Part shown: positions 8,817 through 18,427 of the stretch, one piece after another | Layout of the letters: the number at the start of each line of letters is the position of its first letter | Numbering within the stretch: position 1 is the stretch's first letter | Source: an uncultured Alcaligenaceae bacterium | GTDB taxonomy: Bacteria > Pseudomonadota > Gammaproteobacteria > Burkholderiales > Burkholderiaceae_B | Reading direction: 5' to 3' | Assembly (NCBI GenBank): GCA_937908115.1 | Contig: CALEQZ010000061.1 | Location: 1 to 64,000 of the forward strand | DNA: 64,000 nucleotides | Notes under the pieces: generated by a model | What the model saw: only the letters and a program-made list of their open reading frames with translations | Told to the model about the DNA's origin: nothing | Databases searched by the model: none | Made by a program: the position numbers and the translations under genes

Positions 8817-10208
8817 TTGAGCACCCTCATCGAAGACATCGCGCGGTTTACCGTGAATGTGCGCTACGCGGACATCCCGGATCAAGACCGTTCCAGCATT
8901 CGCGCTTTGGTGCTCGACACGATTGGTTGTGCATTGGGGGCAGTCGGCTGCGAGCCCGCCCGCATGCTGCAGGACATGCTAAGGCCTGCCTCGGGTCCGG
9001 GTGATCGCGCGACACTGATCGGCAGCACACATTCGGTGTCGCTCGACAGCGCCATCCTGTACAACGGCTGCCTGGTTCGCTACCTGGATTACATGGATGT
9101 CTACTGGGCACGTGACATCTGCCATCCCAGCGAAAACATACCTGTCGCCTTAGCTGCCGCAGAAGCGGCTGGCTGCGATGGCCGCAAGCTCATGGAGGCC
9201 ATCGCCGTCGCCTATGAGGTGCAGATCAGGTTGGCGGACGCATTCTCTCTTCAGGACATGTGCATGCACCACGTCAGTGCAGCTGGTTTCGTGGTGCCGC
9301 TGCTGTTGGGCAAGCTGTGGGACTTGCCTGCGGACAAGCTCGCGCACGCCTGCGCACTCGGAGGGTTTCGGCACCTGACGCTGGCAGCTTTGGTCGAGGG
9401 GCAACTTAGCATGGCCAAGGCAGTCGGCTATCCCTTGCCAGCCTCCGAGTGTGTCCTGGCCACGCGGCTAGCAGCCAGGGGCTTCACCGGTCCGTTGCTG
9501 GCGCTGGAAAGCCTATGGCGAGCAAGCCACGCACATCATGCCGCTGATCTTCGCGAAGCGCTGGATCTGGCTCCCGGGACCGGCAGCGTCGGCCGGGTTA
9601 GCCTGAAGCAATTCCCGGTGCAGTTCGCCCTGCAAGCGCCAATCGAAGCCACCTTGACGCTGCGCGCCGAGATGCATGGCGACCCGAAAGCCGTCGACGC
9701 GCTGCAGGTGGAGGTTCCAGAACGCGTTTGCCAGTCCACCGCTGATCCAGAAAAATTCCGGCCGGCCAATCGCGAAACTGCCGATCATAGCCTGCCGTGC
9801 TGTGTCGCCCTGGCATGGCTCGATGGCAAGGTGGACGCCGGCCAGTTCGACGGTGGACGCTGGCGCGACGATGATGTCACGCAACTGTTGCCACGCGTGC
9901 ACGTTCGCGCCGCGCCCGACTTGCAGGCACGCTGCCCAACCGGTCGTCCGGCACGCGTGACAGTGCGTTTGCGGGATGGCACGACGCGCACCACGCTGGT
10001 TGAAACCCCGCTCGGCGATGCGCGCCGCCCCATGGGCCAGGCTGACATCGAAAGAAAATTCCTGGCACAAGCCGTGCCTGTACTGGGTGGCGAGCGCGCC
10101 GACCAGATAGTGCGGCTTGTACACCACCTGGATGATTTGGCAGACGTCGGCGATCTGTGCCGCGCGCTAGTGCCCGCGGGCACGCCGGCGTTGCGCACCG
10201 ATCGGTAG
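8817..10208 (+). CDS. MmgE/PrpD family protein
   Basis: A roughly 463-residue member of the 2-methylcitrate dehydratase/cis-aconitate decarboxylase/MmgE family, with an N-terminal helical domain (LDTIGCALGAVGCEPARM, then SENIPVALAAAEAAG) and a C-terminal domain. A TTG start at 8817 is proposed: GGAG at 8806-8809 is seven bases upstream, and the first residues (LSTLIEDIARFTVNVRYADIP) match where family members begin. Family chemistry is dehydration, isomerisation or decarboxylation of tricarboxylates. It ends the operon, which is consistent with a hydroxy- or tricarboxylate intermediate. Confidence 0.85.
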   Translation: MSTLIEDIARFTVNVRYADIPDQDRSSIRALVLDTIGCALGAVGCEPARMLQDMLRPASGPGDRATLIGSTHSVSLDSAILYNGCLVRYLDYMDVYWARDICHPSENIPVALAAAEAAGCDGRKLMEAIAVAYEVQIRLADAFSLQDMCMHHVSAAGFVVPLLLGKLWDLPADKLAHACALGGFRHLTLAALVEGQLSMAKAVGYPLPASECVLATRLAARGFTGPLLALESLWRASHAHHAADLREALDLAPGTGSVGRVSLKQFPVQFALQAPIEATLTLRAEMHGDPKAVDALQVEVPERVCQSTADPEKFRPANRETADHSLPCCVALAWLDGKVDAGQFDGGRWRDDDVTQLLPRVHVRAAPDLQARCPTGRPARVTVRLRDGTTRTTLVETPLGDARRPMGQADIERKFLAQAVPVLGGERADQIVRLVHHLDDLADVGDLCRALVPAGTPALRTDR

Positions 10209-10220
10209 CGGGCTTGCCCG

Positions 10221-10337
10221 TTACTTGGCCAGTGTTCCCTTTTCGACCACGATGCGGCCGTCCATGGCGACCGTTTCGTGTTGTTTCAGCCTGCACAGTC
10301 CGAGTCGCCGGGGCCCGGCATCGATCCGGTGTACCAT
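10221..10337 (-). pseudogene. Possible C-terminal remnant of an amidohydrolase
   Basis: Between the MmgE/PrpD and PepSY genes the minus strand encodes a short peptide ending ETVAMDGRIVVEKGTLAK and a TAA stop. This resembles the extreme C terminus of metal-dependent amidohydrolases, where a V-x-DG-x-x-V-x-x-G segment is common. Only about 20 residues look family-like and nothing recognisable precedes them, so it may be a deletion remnant or chance. Confidence 0.25.
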
Positions 10338-10373
10338 TTTCCGCCCTCGTGTCGTCTTTCTATAGGCACAAGC

Positions 10374-11900
10374 TCAGCTTTGTGATTTCCGATTCCGGGT
10401 CGGCCAGGGCTTGCCAAGGCGCCGCCACCCAATCACCACGCCGCTAACCGACACCACCAGCCCGCCCAGGCTCAGCGCGATGATGGCCACGTCCCGCGCG
10501 CGTCCCGCACGCAGCAGCGCCGGCAGATCCCAGCTGTGCAGGAAATAGAACAGCCACCGCCCCAGGCGCTGCGAACGGTCCAGGCTGGCAGCGACTTCCC
10601 CAGTGCGTAGATCAATATAGATGCGCGTGCGCGCCGGGTCGGCAAAGTCCACGCGCAAGGCGGGCAGGCTGCGCGGCAGCGCGCCATTCATGGCCTCGGC
10701 ATGGCGGCGGTAGTAATACGCGTCATGGGCATGCAGGACGCGGCTTTGCGCCACGGGCCAAGCCAGCAGGCGCGATGCCGCCGGCATGACGGCGTCAGGC
10801 GACCAGGATGGCGACACCGACACGCGCGCTGCCGACGCGATCCTGACCACGCGGCTATCGGCCTGCGCATCGTAGGCGATGGCGTAGGGACGCCCGCCCA
10901 ACGTTTTCCATTGCAGCTCCACGGCGGCAAAGCCATCGCTGCGCAAGGCGTGCAGGATCTGGCCAGGCGAGGCCAACCAGCCGCGCTGCAGCGGTGTAGC
11001 TGGACGGACGCCATCGCGATAGGCCGCGATGTCCGGTCGGCTTGCCGGCGCAAAGATTTCCAGCGGGTTCATCGACATCAATCCGCTGAATATCCACGTG
11101 CACACCACGATGCCGAAACCCAGCCCAAAGAGATGATGCCAGCGCATCCACGCCTGGCGATAAGGCGTGCGCGCGCCCGATTTGTATCGCCCGCGGAAGC
11201 GCCATCGCCACACCCCGACGAGCAGGCCCGATGCCGCCGTAACGGTGCATACGGCAGACAAAGCAATGACGATCCACGACCAGCGCGGATCGACCGAACG
11301 GTCGCGCAGCGGATACAGCCAATGCAGCCAGGCGCCGGCGTAGTTCCAATATTGCTGGACGCGGGGGGCATCCAAGACGATCTGGCCGGTGGCCGACGAG
11401 ACGTACAGGTCGCCCGGGCGGTTGCCGCCGACCGCGATGCGGTGCAAGGGCCGATGCAGATCCAGGCTGCGCGCATGCGTCCACCGGTCTTCGTAAACCA
11501 TGCCCGCATGGTGCAGCGGCGCGCCCGGCGCAAAGGCCTGCGCCTCGGCCAGCGCCTGCGCCAGCGTAATCGGCCCCTCGCGCGCGCCACCTGGCGGCAC
11601 GGCGCTTGGCCGCCCGCCGTCTTGCAGGACGAACTGCGGCCGCCCGGCAATGGTGGTCAGCACGAGCCCCACCTGCGCCGCGTGCCATTCGTCGACGACG
11701 CCATCCGGCGGTGCGCAGCAATTCACTGCCGGCAAGGCCGGCAGCGCGCCCAACCGTTCCCAGGGCGTGAGCTTGGGATAGCCGACGAACAACATCACTA
11801 CGCCGCTGGCGAACCACAGGACCATCAGCAGGCAGCCTGCCACGCCCGTCCAGCGGTGGGCGAGATAGACCAGCCGTTTGGCGCGCATTGCAGCACTCAT
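10374..11900 (-). CDS. PepSY-associated transmembrane protein
   Basis: A 508-residue inner-membrane protein with an N-terminal segment (HRWTGVAGCLLMVLWFASGVV), further membrane spans near residues 200-225 and 255-275, and a C-terminal span (IIALSLGGLVVSVSGVVIGW). Histidines in HRW, HWLY and HHLFGLG fit the PepSY-TM family, some members of which reduce or transfer siderophore-bound metal. It lies 12 bases downstream of a TonB-dependent receptor on the same strand, so the pair probably serves metal or siderophore uptake. Which metal is not readable from the sequence. Confidence 0.88.
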   Translation of the reverse strand: MSAAMRAKRLVYLAHRWTGVAGCLLMVLWFASGVVMLFVGYPKLTPWERLGALPALPAVNCCAPPDGVVDEWHAAQVGLVLTTIAGRPQFVLQDGGRPSAVPPGGAREGPITLAQALAEAQAFAPGAPLHHAGMVYEDRWTHARSLDLHRPLHRIAVGGNRPGDLYVSSATGQIVLDAPRVQQYWNYAGAWLHWLYPLRDRSVDPRWSWIVIALSAVCTVTAASGLLVGVWRWRFRGRYKSGARTPYRQAWMRWHHLFGLGFGIVVCTWIFSGLMSMNPLEIFAPASRPDIAAYRDGVRPATPLQRGWLASPGQILHALRSDGFAAVELQWKTLGGRPYAIAYDAQADSRVVRIASAARVSVSPSWSPDAVMPAASRLLAWPVAQSRVLHAHDAYYYRRHAEAMNGALPRSLPALRVDFADPARTRIYIDLRTGEVAASLDRSQRLGRWLFYFLHSWDLPALLRAGRARDVAIIALSLGGLVVSVSGVVIGWRRLGKPWPTRNRKSQS

Positions 11901-11912
11901 GTCGGCCCCGGC

Positions 11913-14054
11913 CTAGAAGCGGTGATCCAGCGTCAACTCGAAACGCCTGCCCGGTCCATACAGCCACTGGTCCACGTTGTAGTAAGCCGTGGTGAAGTAG
12001 GCCCTGTCGAACACGTTGTACGCGCGGGCGGTCAGCACCGTGCGCGTGTCCGCCTCCCAGCGCAGCGCCAGGTCCGTGACGGTGTACGAAGGCAGCTCCA
12101 CTTCGTTGGCGCTGTCGGCGTAGCGCTTGCCCACGTAACGCAGCCCGGCCATCGCCGTCCACCCGGGCTGGAACGTCCAACTTAGCCACAGATTGGCCAG
12201 GCGCTGCGGCACATTGGGCGGGACATTGCCTTTGCGCGAGACGGCCACCGCGGGCGCACCGACCGCTTCGGTGAAATCGTCGTAGCGGGCGCGCAGCGCC
12301 GTGGCATTGGCTTGCACCTTCCAGCCGCGCGCAAGGTGCCACGCCAGGGTGAGTTCGACGCCGCGCGAGGACTGCGCGCCGACCTGCACGCGACGGCCGG
12401 GATCGGCCGGATCGCGGGCCAGCAAATCGGTCTTGCGGATGTGATACGCCGCCAGTGTCCATTCGCCGCGTCCCTGCGCGAACACCTGCTTGAGCCCCGC
12501 CTCGACCTGGCGCCCTTTGGACATGTCGAACGGCGCGTTGGCCGGGCTGATCATGAGCAGGCTGCCCACGGGGTCGGCCGCCTCGGCATATTGCGCATAC
12601 AGGGCCGTCTCGGGCGTCGCGTCGTAGACCACGCCGACGCGCCAGCCTGCGTCCGAGTACGTGCGGTTCACGCTGCGCTCACCGGCGGGCAGTTCTTCTC
12701 GCCACAGCCGCGCATGGTCGTAGCGTAGCCCGGCGACCAGGGACCAGGCCGGAGCGGGCACGATCCGGTTTTCCGCGAACAGCGCGTACTGCACGAGGCG
12801 ATTGCGATAGCGCGGCACGAAGGGCTGGTCGCTTTGAAAGTGGCCCGGATCGGGATCGTAGGGATCGACCGGCCCCGAGCTGCCGCTGTAGCCATTATTG
12901 CTATGGGTGAAACGGCTGCGGCTGACATCCATCCCCACCGAGAAGGTGTTATTCATGCCGGCCAGCTTGCCGCGCACGGTTGCATCGACGGTCAGCCCGG
13001 TCTGTCGCTGGTCGTGTGAGATCTCAGTGTTGCCCGACCGGTCGATCAGGCCTGTGGCCGGGTCGTACGCGTAGTACTCGGCATTGCGCCAATCGCGCTT
13101 GCTGCCCACGTGGTAGAGGCGCGCGCGCACCGTAGCCACGCCTGGCGTCCAGGCAGCATCGAGCTGGGTCCAGTCGTCGCGAAAGCGCATGAATGCGTCG
13201 CCGACGTTGTAGTTTTTGTTGCGCAAGGCGTCGCTTTGCCGGCCCTGCAACAGCGGCGTGCCGAAATAGCGCATCGGGCGCTGGTAGCCGTATGCGTGGC
13301 TAAGCGTAAACGCCAGGTCACGGCTGGCCTGCAGCCGCACTGCGCCAGAAAACGTCGCGCTGCCGTTGTCCCCGCGATCCACCCAACCGGCGCTGTGGGC
13401 GCCGCTGACGTCGAGCCGGTAAGACAGCCGCTCGGTCAGCGCGCCGCCGCTGCCCAGCGCCAAGCGCTGCGTGTCGTCCGTGCCTACCGTGGCCTGGATT
13501 TCGTTCTCGATGGAACCAGGTTCGGGCTTCTTGGGGATGACGTTCACCACGCCGCCGATGGCGCCATCGCCATGGATGACCGACGCCGGCCCGCGCAGCA
13601 CTTCGATGCGCGCCACCGACCAGGTGTCGAAGGGAAAGGTCACTCCCACGCCGCCGTACTGGCGCATGCCGTCGTAAAGGCGCATGACCGAGGTCGAGTC
13701 GGTGAAGCCGCGCATGGACAATGCGCCCAACCCGTTGCCCGGATGCGGCATGGCGCTGATGCCGGCCGACCGGGCAATGGCATCGACGATGTCGGCATCG
13801 CCCCGTTCCTCCAGCTGCTCGCGGGTGATGACCTCGACGCTGGCCGGCGTTTGCATGGGCGTCAGGCCCAGGTTGGAGCCGGTCGACGCCGGTTCGCCCA
13901 GCATGGTCGGCGGCTCGGCCGCGACGACGATGGGTGCCAGCGTGGCGGCCTGCTGGGCCGTTGCAGCTGTCGGCAAGGCAAGCGCCGGCAGCATGGCGGC
14001 GCGACGAAAGATGGCGCGCAGGCGACTGCGCGCAACGCAATGATGAGTACGCAT
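11913..14054 (-). CDS. TonB-dependent siderophore receptor
   Basis: An outer-membrane 22-strand barrel receptor, about 713 residues. The ATG at 14054 is chosen since it opens a signal peptide (MRTHHCVARSRLRAIFRRA..., cleavage near TAQQA). The longer frame from 14195 has no signal sequence. The plug domain is present: TPASVEVITREQLEERGDAD, MRGFTDSTSVMRLYDGMRQY, and EVLRGPASVIHGDGAIGGVV. The C terminus ends with the aromatic RFELTLDHRF typical of barrel proteins. It sits between a DUF2946 gene and a PepSY gene. The plug and barrel features fit FhuA/FpvA-like ferric-siderophore receptors, but the ligand is unknown. Confidence 0.93.
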   Translation of the reverse strand: MRTHHCVARSRLRAIFRRAAMLPALALPTAATAQQAATLAPIVVAAEPPTMLGEPASTGSNLGLTPMQTPASVEVITREQLEERGDADIVDAIARSAGISAMPHPGNGLGALSMRGFTDSTSVMRLYDGMRQYGGVGVTFPFDTWSVARIEVLRGPASVIHGDGAIGGVVNVIPKKPEPGSIENEIQATVGTDDTQRLALGSGGALTERLSYRLDVSGAHSAGWVDRGDNGSATFSGAVRLQASRDLAFTLSHAYGYQRPMRYFGTPLLQGRQSDALRNKNYNVGDAFMRFRDDWTQLDAAWTPGVATVRARLYHVGSKRDWRNAEYYAYDPATGLIDRSGNTEISHDQRQTGLTVDATVRGKLAGMNNTFSVGMDVSRSRFTHSNNGYSGSSGPVDPYDPDPGHFQSDQPFVPRYRNRLVQYALFAENRIVPAPAWSLVAGLRYDHARLWREELPAGERSVNRTYSDAGWRVGVVYDATPETALYAQYAEAADPVGSLLMISPANAPFDMSKGRQVEAGLKQVFAQGRGEWTLAAYHIRKTDLLARDPADPGRRVQVGAQSSRGVELTLAWHLARGWKVQANATALRARYDDFTEAVGAPAVAVSRKGNVPPNVPQRLANLWLSWTFQPGWTAMAGLRYVGKRYADSANEVELPSYTVTDLALRWEADTRTVLTARAYNVFDRAYFTTAYYNVDQWLYGPGRRFELTLDHRF

Positions 14055-14309
14055 GAAACCGTCCCGGATGCGGCATGGACGCGACCGCCGATCGCCCTGC
14101 CCCCATCGCGCCGGCCCGTACAGCCCGAGGCGACGGCATCGGTTGCCGCCACACCAGCCGAAGGGCTTGCCACGCGATCGCGGCACGGTGGACAAGGACG
14201 AACGCGAGAAGGCAGGCAGCTGTTCGCTGCTGCCGTCGTCATGCCGAAAACAGTGAGCAGGCGTGCCGACGCTACCGAGCGGGTAGGCGCACGCGCATGA
14301 AGCCGACTG

Positions 14310-14696
14310 TCAGGCGGTCAAGGGGGGTGCCCGGGCCAGGCCCGGGTCCCAGGCGTCAGCCTGCCGCGGCGGCAGCGCCTGCGTCACGCGCGAAGGCGCA
14401 AAGCCTACGGCGGGCGCTAATGCCGGGCCATCGCCTAGCTGGGGAGGAACGGCCGGGTGCGCGCAAAGCAGGCACAAGCCTGCGAGTATTTTTCCCGCGC
14501 CGGCCTGGGGGGATTCGTCCGGAAGGTCTACCGACAGCGAGGTGTGTCCGTCGCCGCCGCACAGCTGCAGCAGCACCGTACGGGCGGCCGCTGCCTTGCC
14601 GCTTGCCAATCCCAATGAGGGCATGAGCGCGGCATAGAGCAATGCAACCAAAAGGAGCCAGCACGCGCGACGCCGTGCCGACAGGCTCATGCCCAT
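14310..14696 (-). CDS. DUF2946-like small membrane/secreted protein
   Basis: A 128-residue protein starting MGMSLSARRRACWLLLVALL, a membrane anchor or signal segment, followed by a cysteine/histidine pattern (LCGGDGHTSLSVD and LAGLCLLCAHP). DUF2946 proteins often precede TonB-dependent receptors linked to copper or other metals. The start at 14696 has a GGGAC ribosome-binding site; a second ATG at 14690 is also possible. It is first in the minus-strand set with the TonB receptor and PepSY protein, suggesting a periplasmic metal-handling role. The 255 bases separating it from the receptor hold no recognised gene. Confidence 0.7.
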   Translation of the reverse strand: MGMSLSARRRACWLLLVALLYAALMPSLGLASGKAAAARTVLLQLCGGDGHTSLSVDLPDESPQAGAGKILAGLCLLCAHPAVPPQLGDGPALAPAVGFAPSRVTQALPPRQADAWDPGLARAPPLTA

Positions 14697-14859
14697 GGAA
14701 AAGTCCCGGAAACGGTTTGCTGCAACGGCCCGGATTCTATCGGGCATCCGAATCATCTTGCAACACAAATGCCCGCCGGCGCGGCACGGGTTGACCTTTC
14801 CTGTATTGGTCGCGCGGGCGCGCTGGGCGATAATGCCCGCGGCTTCACCGGAGACGAGC

Positions 14860-17800
14860 ATGCAAGCGAGACTGCCACGGATTCGCCTGCGCAGCAGGCC
14901 CGCCAAGATTGCAATCGGCGTGGTGGCGGCAGTGGCGCTATTGATGGGGCTGGCCGCGTGGCAAGTTCCCCGCCTGGTGCGCGACGCGCTGACTGGCCAG
15001 GTGGCCGAGATGATCGGCCGCGACATCGCCGTGGGCGAGATCTCCTTCAATCCCTTTACGCTGACCTTGCGTGCGCACGACTTGGCGGTCGACCAACCGG
15101 AAGCCGATCCGCTGCTGCGCGTCGAGCGATTGGAAGTCAGCGCGGCGTGGTCCTCACTGGTGCGCCTTGCCCCCGTCGTCGACCGCCTGCACGTGCATCG
15201 CCCGCAACTGGCCCTGGTGCGCGATGGCCCGGTGCATTTCAATTTCTCCGACATCGTCGAGCGCGTGGCCAAGCTGGCGGCCGAAAAACCTGCCCCCGAG
15301 GAGCCCGAAGAGGAGGGCCTGCCGCGCTTTTCGCTCAACAATCTGGTCCTGGACGAGGGCGCGGTCGCGCTCGATGACCAGGTCACCGGGCGGCAGCACG
15401 TCATCGACCAGATCGGGCTTGGCATCCCATTCATTTCCAACTTCGGCTATGCCACCGACATCGATGTGGAGCCGCGCCTGCACGCCCGGGTCAATGGCAG
15501 CACCTTCGCCCTGGACGGCACGGCGCGGCCCTTTGACGACGTACCACGCTCGACGCTGAACCTGGCATTCCTGCAGCTGGAGCTGGACAAGCTTGCCGAT
15601 GCATGGCCGGGCGCGCTGCCGCTGGCCGTGCAGCGCGCCCTGCTGGACGCCAATTTGCAACTGGCCTTCGAGCAGCCGCGCGACGGCCCGGCCCGCCTGC
15701 GGGTAACGGGCGACATGGCGTTGCGCGAACTCGACCTGCGCGACCGACAGGGCGCGGCGCTGCTGCAATGGGACGCGCTGACCGTGCGTGGCGTCGATGC
15801 CGAACCGCTGGCCTCGCGCCTGCACGTGGCCGGCATCGACCTGCGCGCGCCGCACGTGCATGCCGCGCGCGATGCGCAAGGCCGCATCAATTGGCTGCAG
15901 GCGCTCCAACAAGCGGCCGCAGCGCCGGCAGGCCCGGCCGAGTCCGGCAATCGTGCAGGCGACCCACGCACCGGCGCCCAACCAGTCGATGACGGCGCTG
16001 ATGCCGCTGATACCGCCGCGACCGCTGATACCGTTCATGCCGCTGACGCCGCAGACGCAGGCAAGACCGACGGCGGCGGGCAAGTTGCCGGCGCAGCCAG
16101 GCCGGCCACGCCGCCTGGTTGGGACCTGCGCATCGGCTGGCTGCACGTCACGGGCGGCCGCTTGCAATGGCAAGATGCTGCCCTACCCCTGGAGTACGCC
16201 CTGGGCGGCCTGACGCTGCAAGCCGGCCCCATCGCCCTGCCGCAGCCGGCAGGCGAACCGGTCGCGCTGTCCCTGGCGGCAGATGCCGATGCCGGCGGCA
16301 AGCTCAGCGCGCAAGGCAAGTTGGCCATTTCGCCGCTTTCGTTGGACCTGGACGTGCGGGCCGACGCCGTGGCGCTAAAGCCATTCGACGCGGCACTACG
16401 CAAGGCTTCGCCGTTGCAGCTGGATTCGGGCAGCGCCGGCATCGCCGCGAAACTGCTCGCCGTGCAGCGCGGCGACGCCATGGAGGTATCGGTGCGTGAC
16501 ATCGATGCCGCCTTGACCGACACCGCGCTGCAGGACAACTCGGTCAAGCCGGCGGTCAAGCTGCGCGCGTCCAAGCTGGCGCTGACGGCGGACCGCTACG
16601 ACCTGGCTGGCGGCGACACCGCATTTGCCCTGCAGGCCGATGGACTCCAAGGCAAAGGGGCACTCACGGTCAAAGGCCGCTACACGCAGCAACCGATGTC
16701 GGTCCAGGCAGACGTGGACCTGCAAGGGCTGGACGCTGCCTCGTTTGCACCCTATGTGGCCTCGAGCCTGAACGCGACGGTGCGCGCCATGACCGTGGGC
16801 GCCAAAGGCAAGGTGGCGTTCTCGCCCGCCGCGCAGAAGTCGCCGATGCGGCTGGACTGGTCGGGCGCCGTGGACGTCTCCGGCCTGGATCTGCAGGATC
16901 GCGTCAATCGGGCCGAGTTCATGAAGTGGCGCAACTTGTCACTGGCCGGCATGAAGATCGCCATCAACGGCGAGCGCATCAGCGCCCACCTGGGCAAGGT
17001 CGTGCTGGATGACTTCTTCGGGCGCGTGATCCTCAACGCGCAAGGCCGGCTCAACGTCATGGACCTGGTGGCCGAGCCGGGCACCGCCGGCGGCTCCATC
17101 ACCCAGGACACCCAGACGCGCGCCGCGCCTTCCAAGCCCGCCGCGGGCCCGGCGCCGGAAATCTCCGTCGATTCGGTCGCGCTGCGCCGTGGCCGCGTGG
17201 TCTTTACCGACCGCTTCGTCAAACCCAACTACACGGCTGACCTCTCGGCCATCGATGGCTCGGTCAGCGCCGTGTCCTCGACCAACCCGCGTCCGGCCAA
17301 CGTGCGCGTGGCTGGGCGCGTCTACGGCACCGCGCCCTTCTCGATCAGCGGCACGGTGCAGCCATTTGCGCGCTACCTGTCGCTGGACCTGAAGGCCAGC
17401 GCCCAAGGCGTCGACCTGCCGCGGTTCACGACCTATTCGGCCAAGTACATGGGCTATCCCATCACGCGCGGCAAGCTGTCGCTGGATGTGCAATACCGCA
17501 TCGAGGACAGGCAGCTCACCGCGCGCAACCGCGTGGTGCTCAACCAACTGACGCTGGGCGATCGCACCGACAGCCCCGACGCAATCAACCTGCCCGTGAC
17601 GCTTGCCATCGCCCTGCTCAAGGACGCGCGCGGCAACATCGACATCAACTTGCCGATTTCAGGTTCGCTGGACGATCCGCAGTTCTCCATCGGCGGCATC
17701 ATCCTGCGGGTGTTCGTCAACCTGATCACCAAGGCCGTCACGGCGCCATTTTCGCTGCTGGCCTCCGCCTTCGGCTCGGATGAAGAACTGTCCTACGTCG

Positions 17801-18342
17801 GCTTCGAACCCGGCAGTGCCGAGTTGGACGACAAGGCGCGCGAGCAGGTCACCACGCTGGCTTCGGCGCTCAACGACCGGCCGTCCCTGCGCCTGGATAT
17901 CGTCGGGCGCGTCGACCCGCAGGCCGACGAGCAGGGGCTGCGGCGCACATGGCTGGAGCACCGGCTGCGTGAAGCCAAGGCCCGCGACCAGTCGACCCGT
18001 AGCCGCAAGGTCGACCCGGCCGGCGTGACCGTTTCGGATGCCGAACGGGCCAAGTACCTCGAAGACGTCTACGACGACACGGACATCGAGGACAAGCCGC
18101 GCAACTTCATCGGCATGGCCAAGTCCGTGCCGCCGGACCAAATGGAAGCCATGCTGCTGGCGGCCGCGCCGGTGGACGAAGAAGCGCTGCGCAAGCTGGC
18201 CGACGCGCGCGCCCAGGCGGTCTACGAACTGCTACAGGAGTCCGGGCCGGCAGACCGGATCTTCGTCGTCGCGCCCAAGCTGGATGCCGGCGGCATCGAC
18301 GACGGCGGGCCGGCGTCCCGGGTGGACTTTGCGCTGAAATGA
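14860..18342 (+). CDS. DUF748 (AsmA-like) envelope protein
   Basis: A roughly 1160-residue protein with one N-terminal membrane helix (KIAIGVVAAVALLMGLAAWQV) and a long beta-rich periplasmic part of the AsmA/DUF748 kind, related to bridge-like lipid-transfer proteins. A low-complexity Ala/Asp-rich insert lies around residues 360-415. The C-terminal region (SYVGFEPGSAELDDKAREQV) has a weakly OmpA-like stretch, usual for DUF748 proteins. The start at 14860 follows a GGAG site; an upstream in-frame ATG at 14689 lacks one and would bury the membrane segment. It is divergent from the DUF2946 operon. A role in outer-membrane homeostasis is inferred from the family. Confidence 0.85.
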   Translation: MQARLPRIRLRSRPAKIAIGVVAAVALLMGLAAWQVPRLVRDALTGQVAEMIGRDIAVGEISFNPFTLTLRAHDLAVDQPEADPLLRVERLEVSAAWSSLVRLAPVVDRLHVHRPQLALVRDGPVHFNFSDIVERVAKLAAEKPAPEEPEEEGLPRFSLNNLVLDEGAVALDDQVTGRQHVIDQIGLGIPFISNFGYATDIDVEPRLHARVNGSTFALDGTARPFDDVPRSTLNLAFLQLELDKLADAWPGALPLAVQRALLDANLQLAFEQPRDGPARLRVTGDMALRELDLRDRQGAALLQWDALTVRGVDAEPLASRLHVAGIDLRAPHVHAARDAQGRINWLQALQQAAAAPAGPAESGNRAGDPRTGAQPVDDGADAADTAATADTVHAADAADAGKTDGGGQVAGAARPATPPGWDLRIGWLHVTGGRLQWQDAALPLEYALGGLTLQAGPIALPQPAGEPVALSLAADADAGGKLSAQGKLAISPLSLDLDVRADAVALKPFDAALRKASPLQLDSGSAGIAAKLLAVQRGDAMEVSVRDIDAALTDTALQDNSVKPAVKLRASKLALTADRYDLAGGDTAFALQADGLQGKGALTVKGRYTQQPMSVQADVDLQGLDAASFAPYVASSLNATVRAMTVGAKGKVAFSPAAQKSPMRLDWSGAVDVSGLDLQDRVNRAEFMKWRNLSLAGMKIAINGERISAHLGKVVLDDFFGRVILNAQGRLNVMDLVAEPGTAGGSITQDTQTRAAPSKPAAGPAPEISVDSVALRRGRVVFTDRFVKPNYTADLSAIDGSVSAVSSTNPRPANVRVAGRVYGTAPFSISGTVQPFARYLSLDLKASAQGVDLPRFTTYSAKYMGYPITRGKLSLDVQYRIEDRQLTARNRVVLNQLTLGDRTDSPDAINLPVTLAIALLKDARGNIDINLPISGSLDDPQFSIGGIILRVFVNLITKAVTAPFSLLASAFGSDEELSYVGFEPGSAELDDKAREQVTTLASALNDRPSLRLDIVGRVDPQADEQGLRRTWLEHRLREAKARDQSTRSRKVDPAGVTVSDAERAKYLEDVYDDTDIEDKPRNFIGMAKSVPPDQMEAMLLAAAPVDEEALRKLADARAQAVYELLQESGPADRIFVVAPKLDAGGIDDGGPASRVDFALK

Positions 18343-18427
18343 CGCACGGTTGGGCCTCGGGCCATCGAAAGGGGGGGCCACACGCGGCGCGCGGCGCGGC
18401 CGGCGCATCGCCCTGCGCTAAGTCTGA

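Noticed and set aside
10701..12185. Long open frames opposite the PepSY and TonB receptor genes
   Set aside because: They have no recognisable domain and no ribosome site; they are shadows of GC-rich genes.
14055..14309. A riboswitch before the TonB receptor gene
   Set aside because: I searched by eye for the cobalamin box and other conserved elements and saw none.
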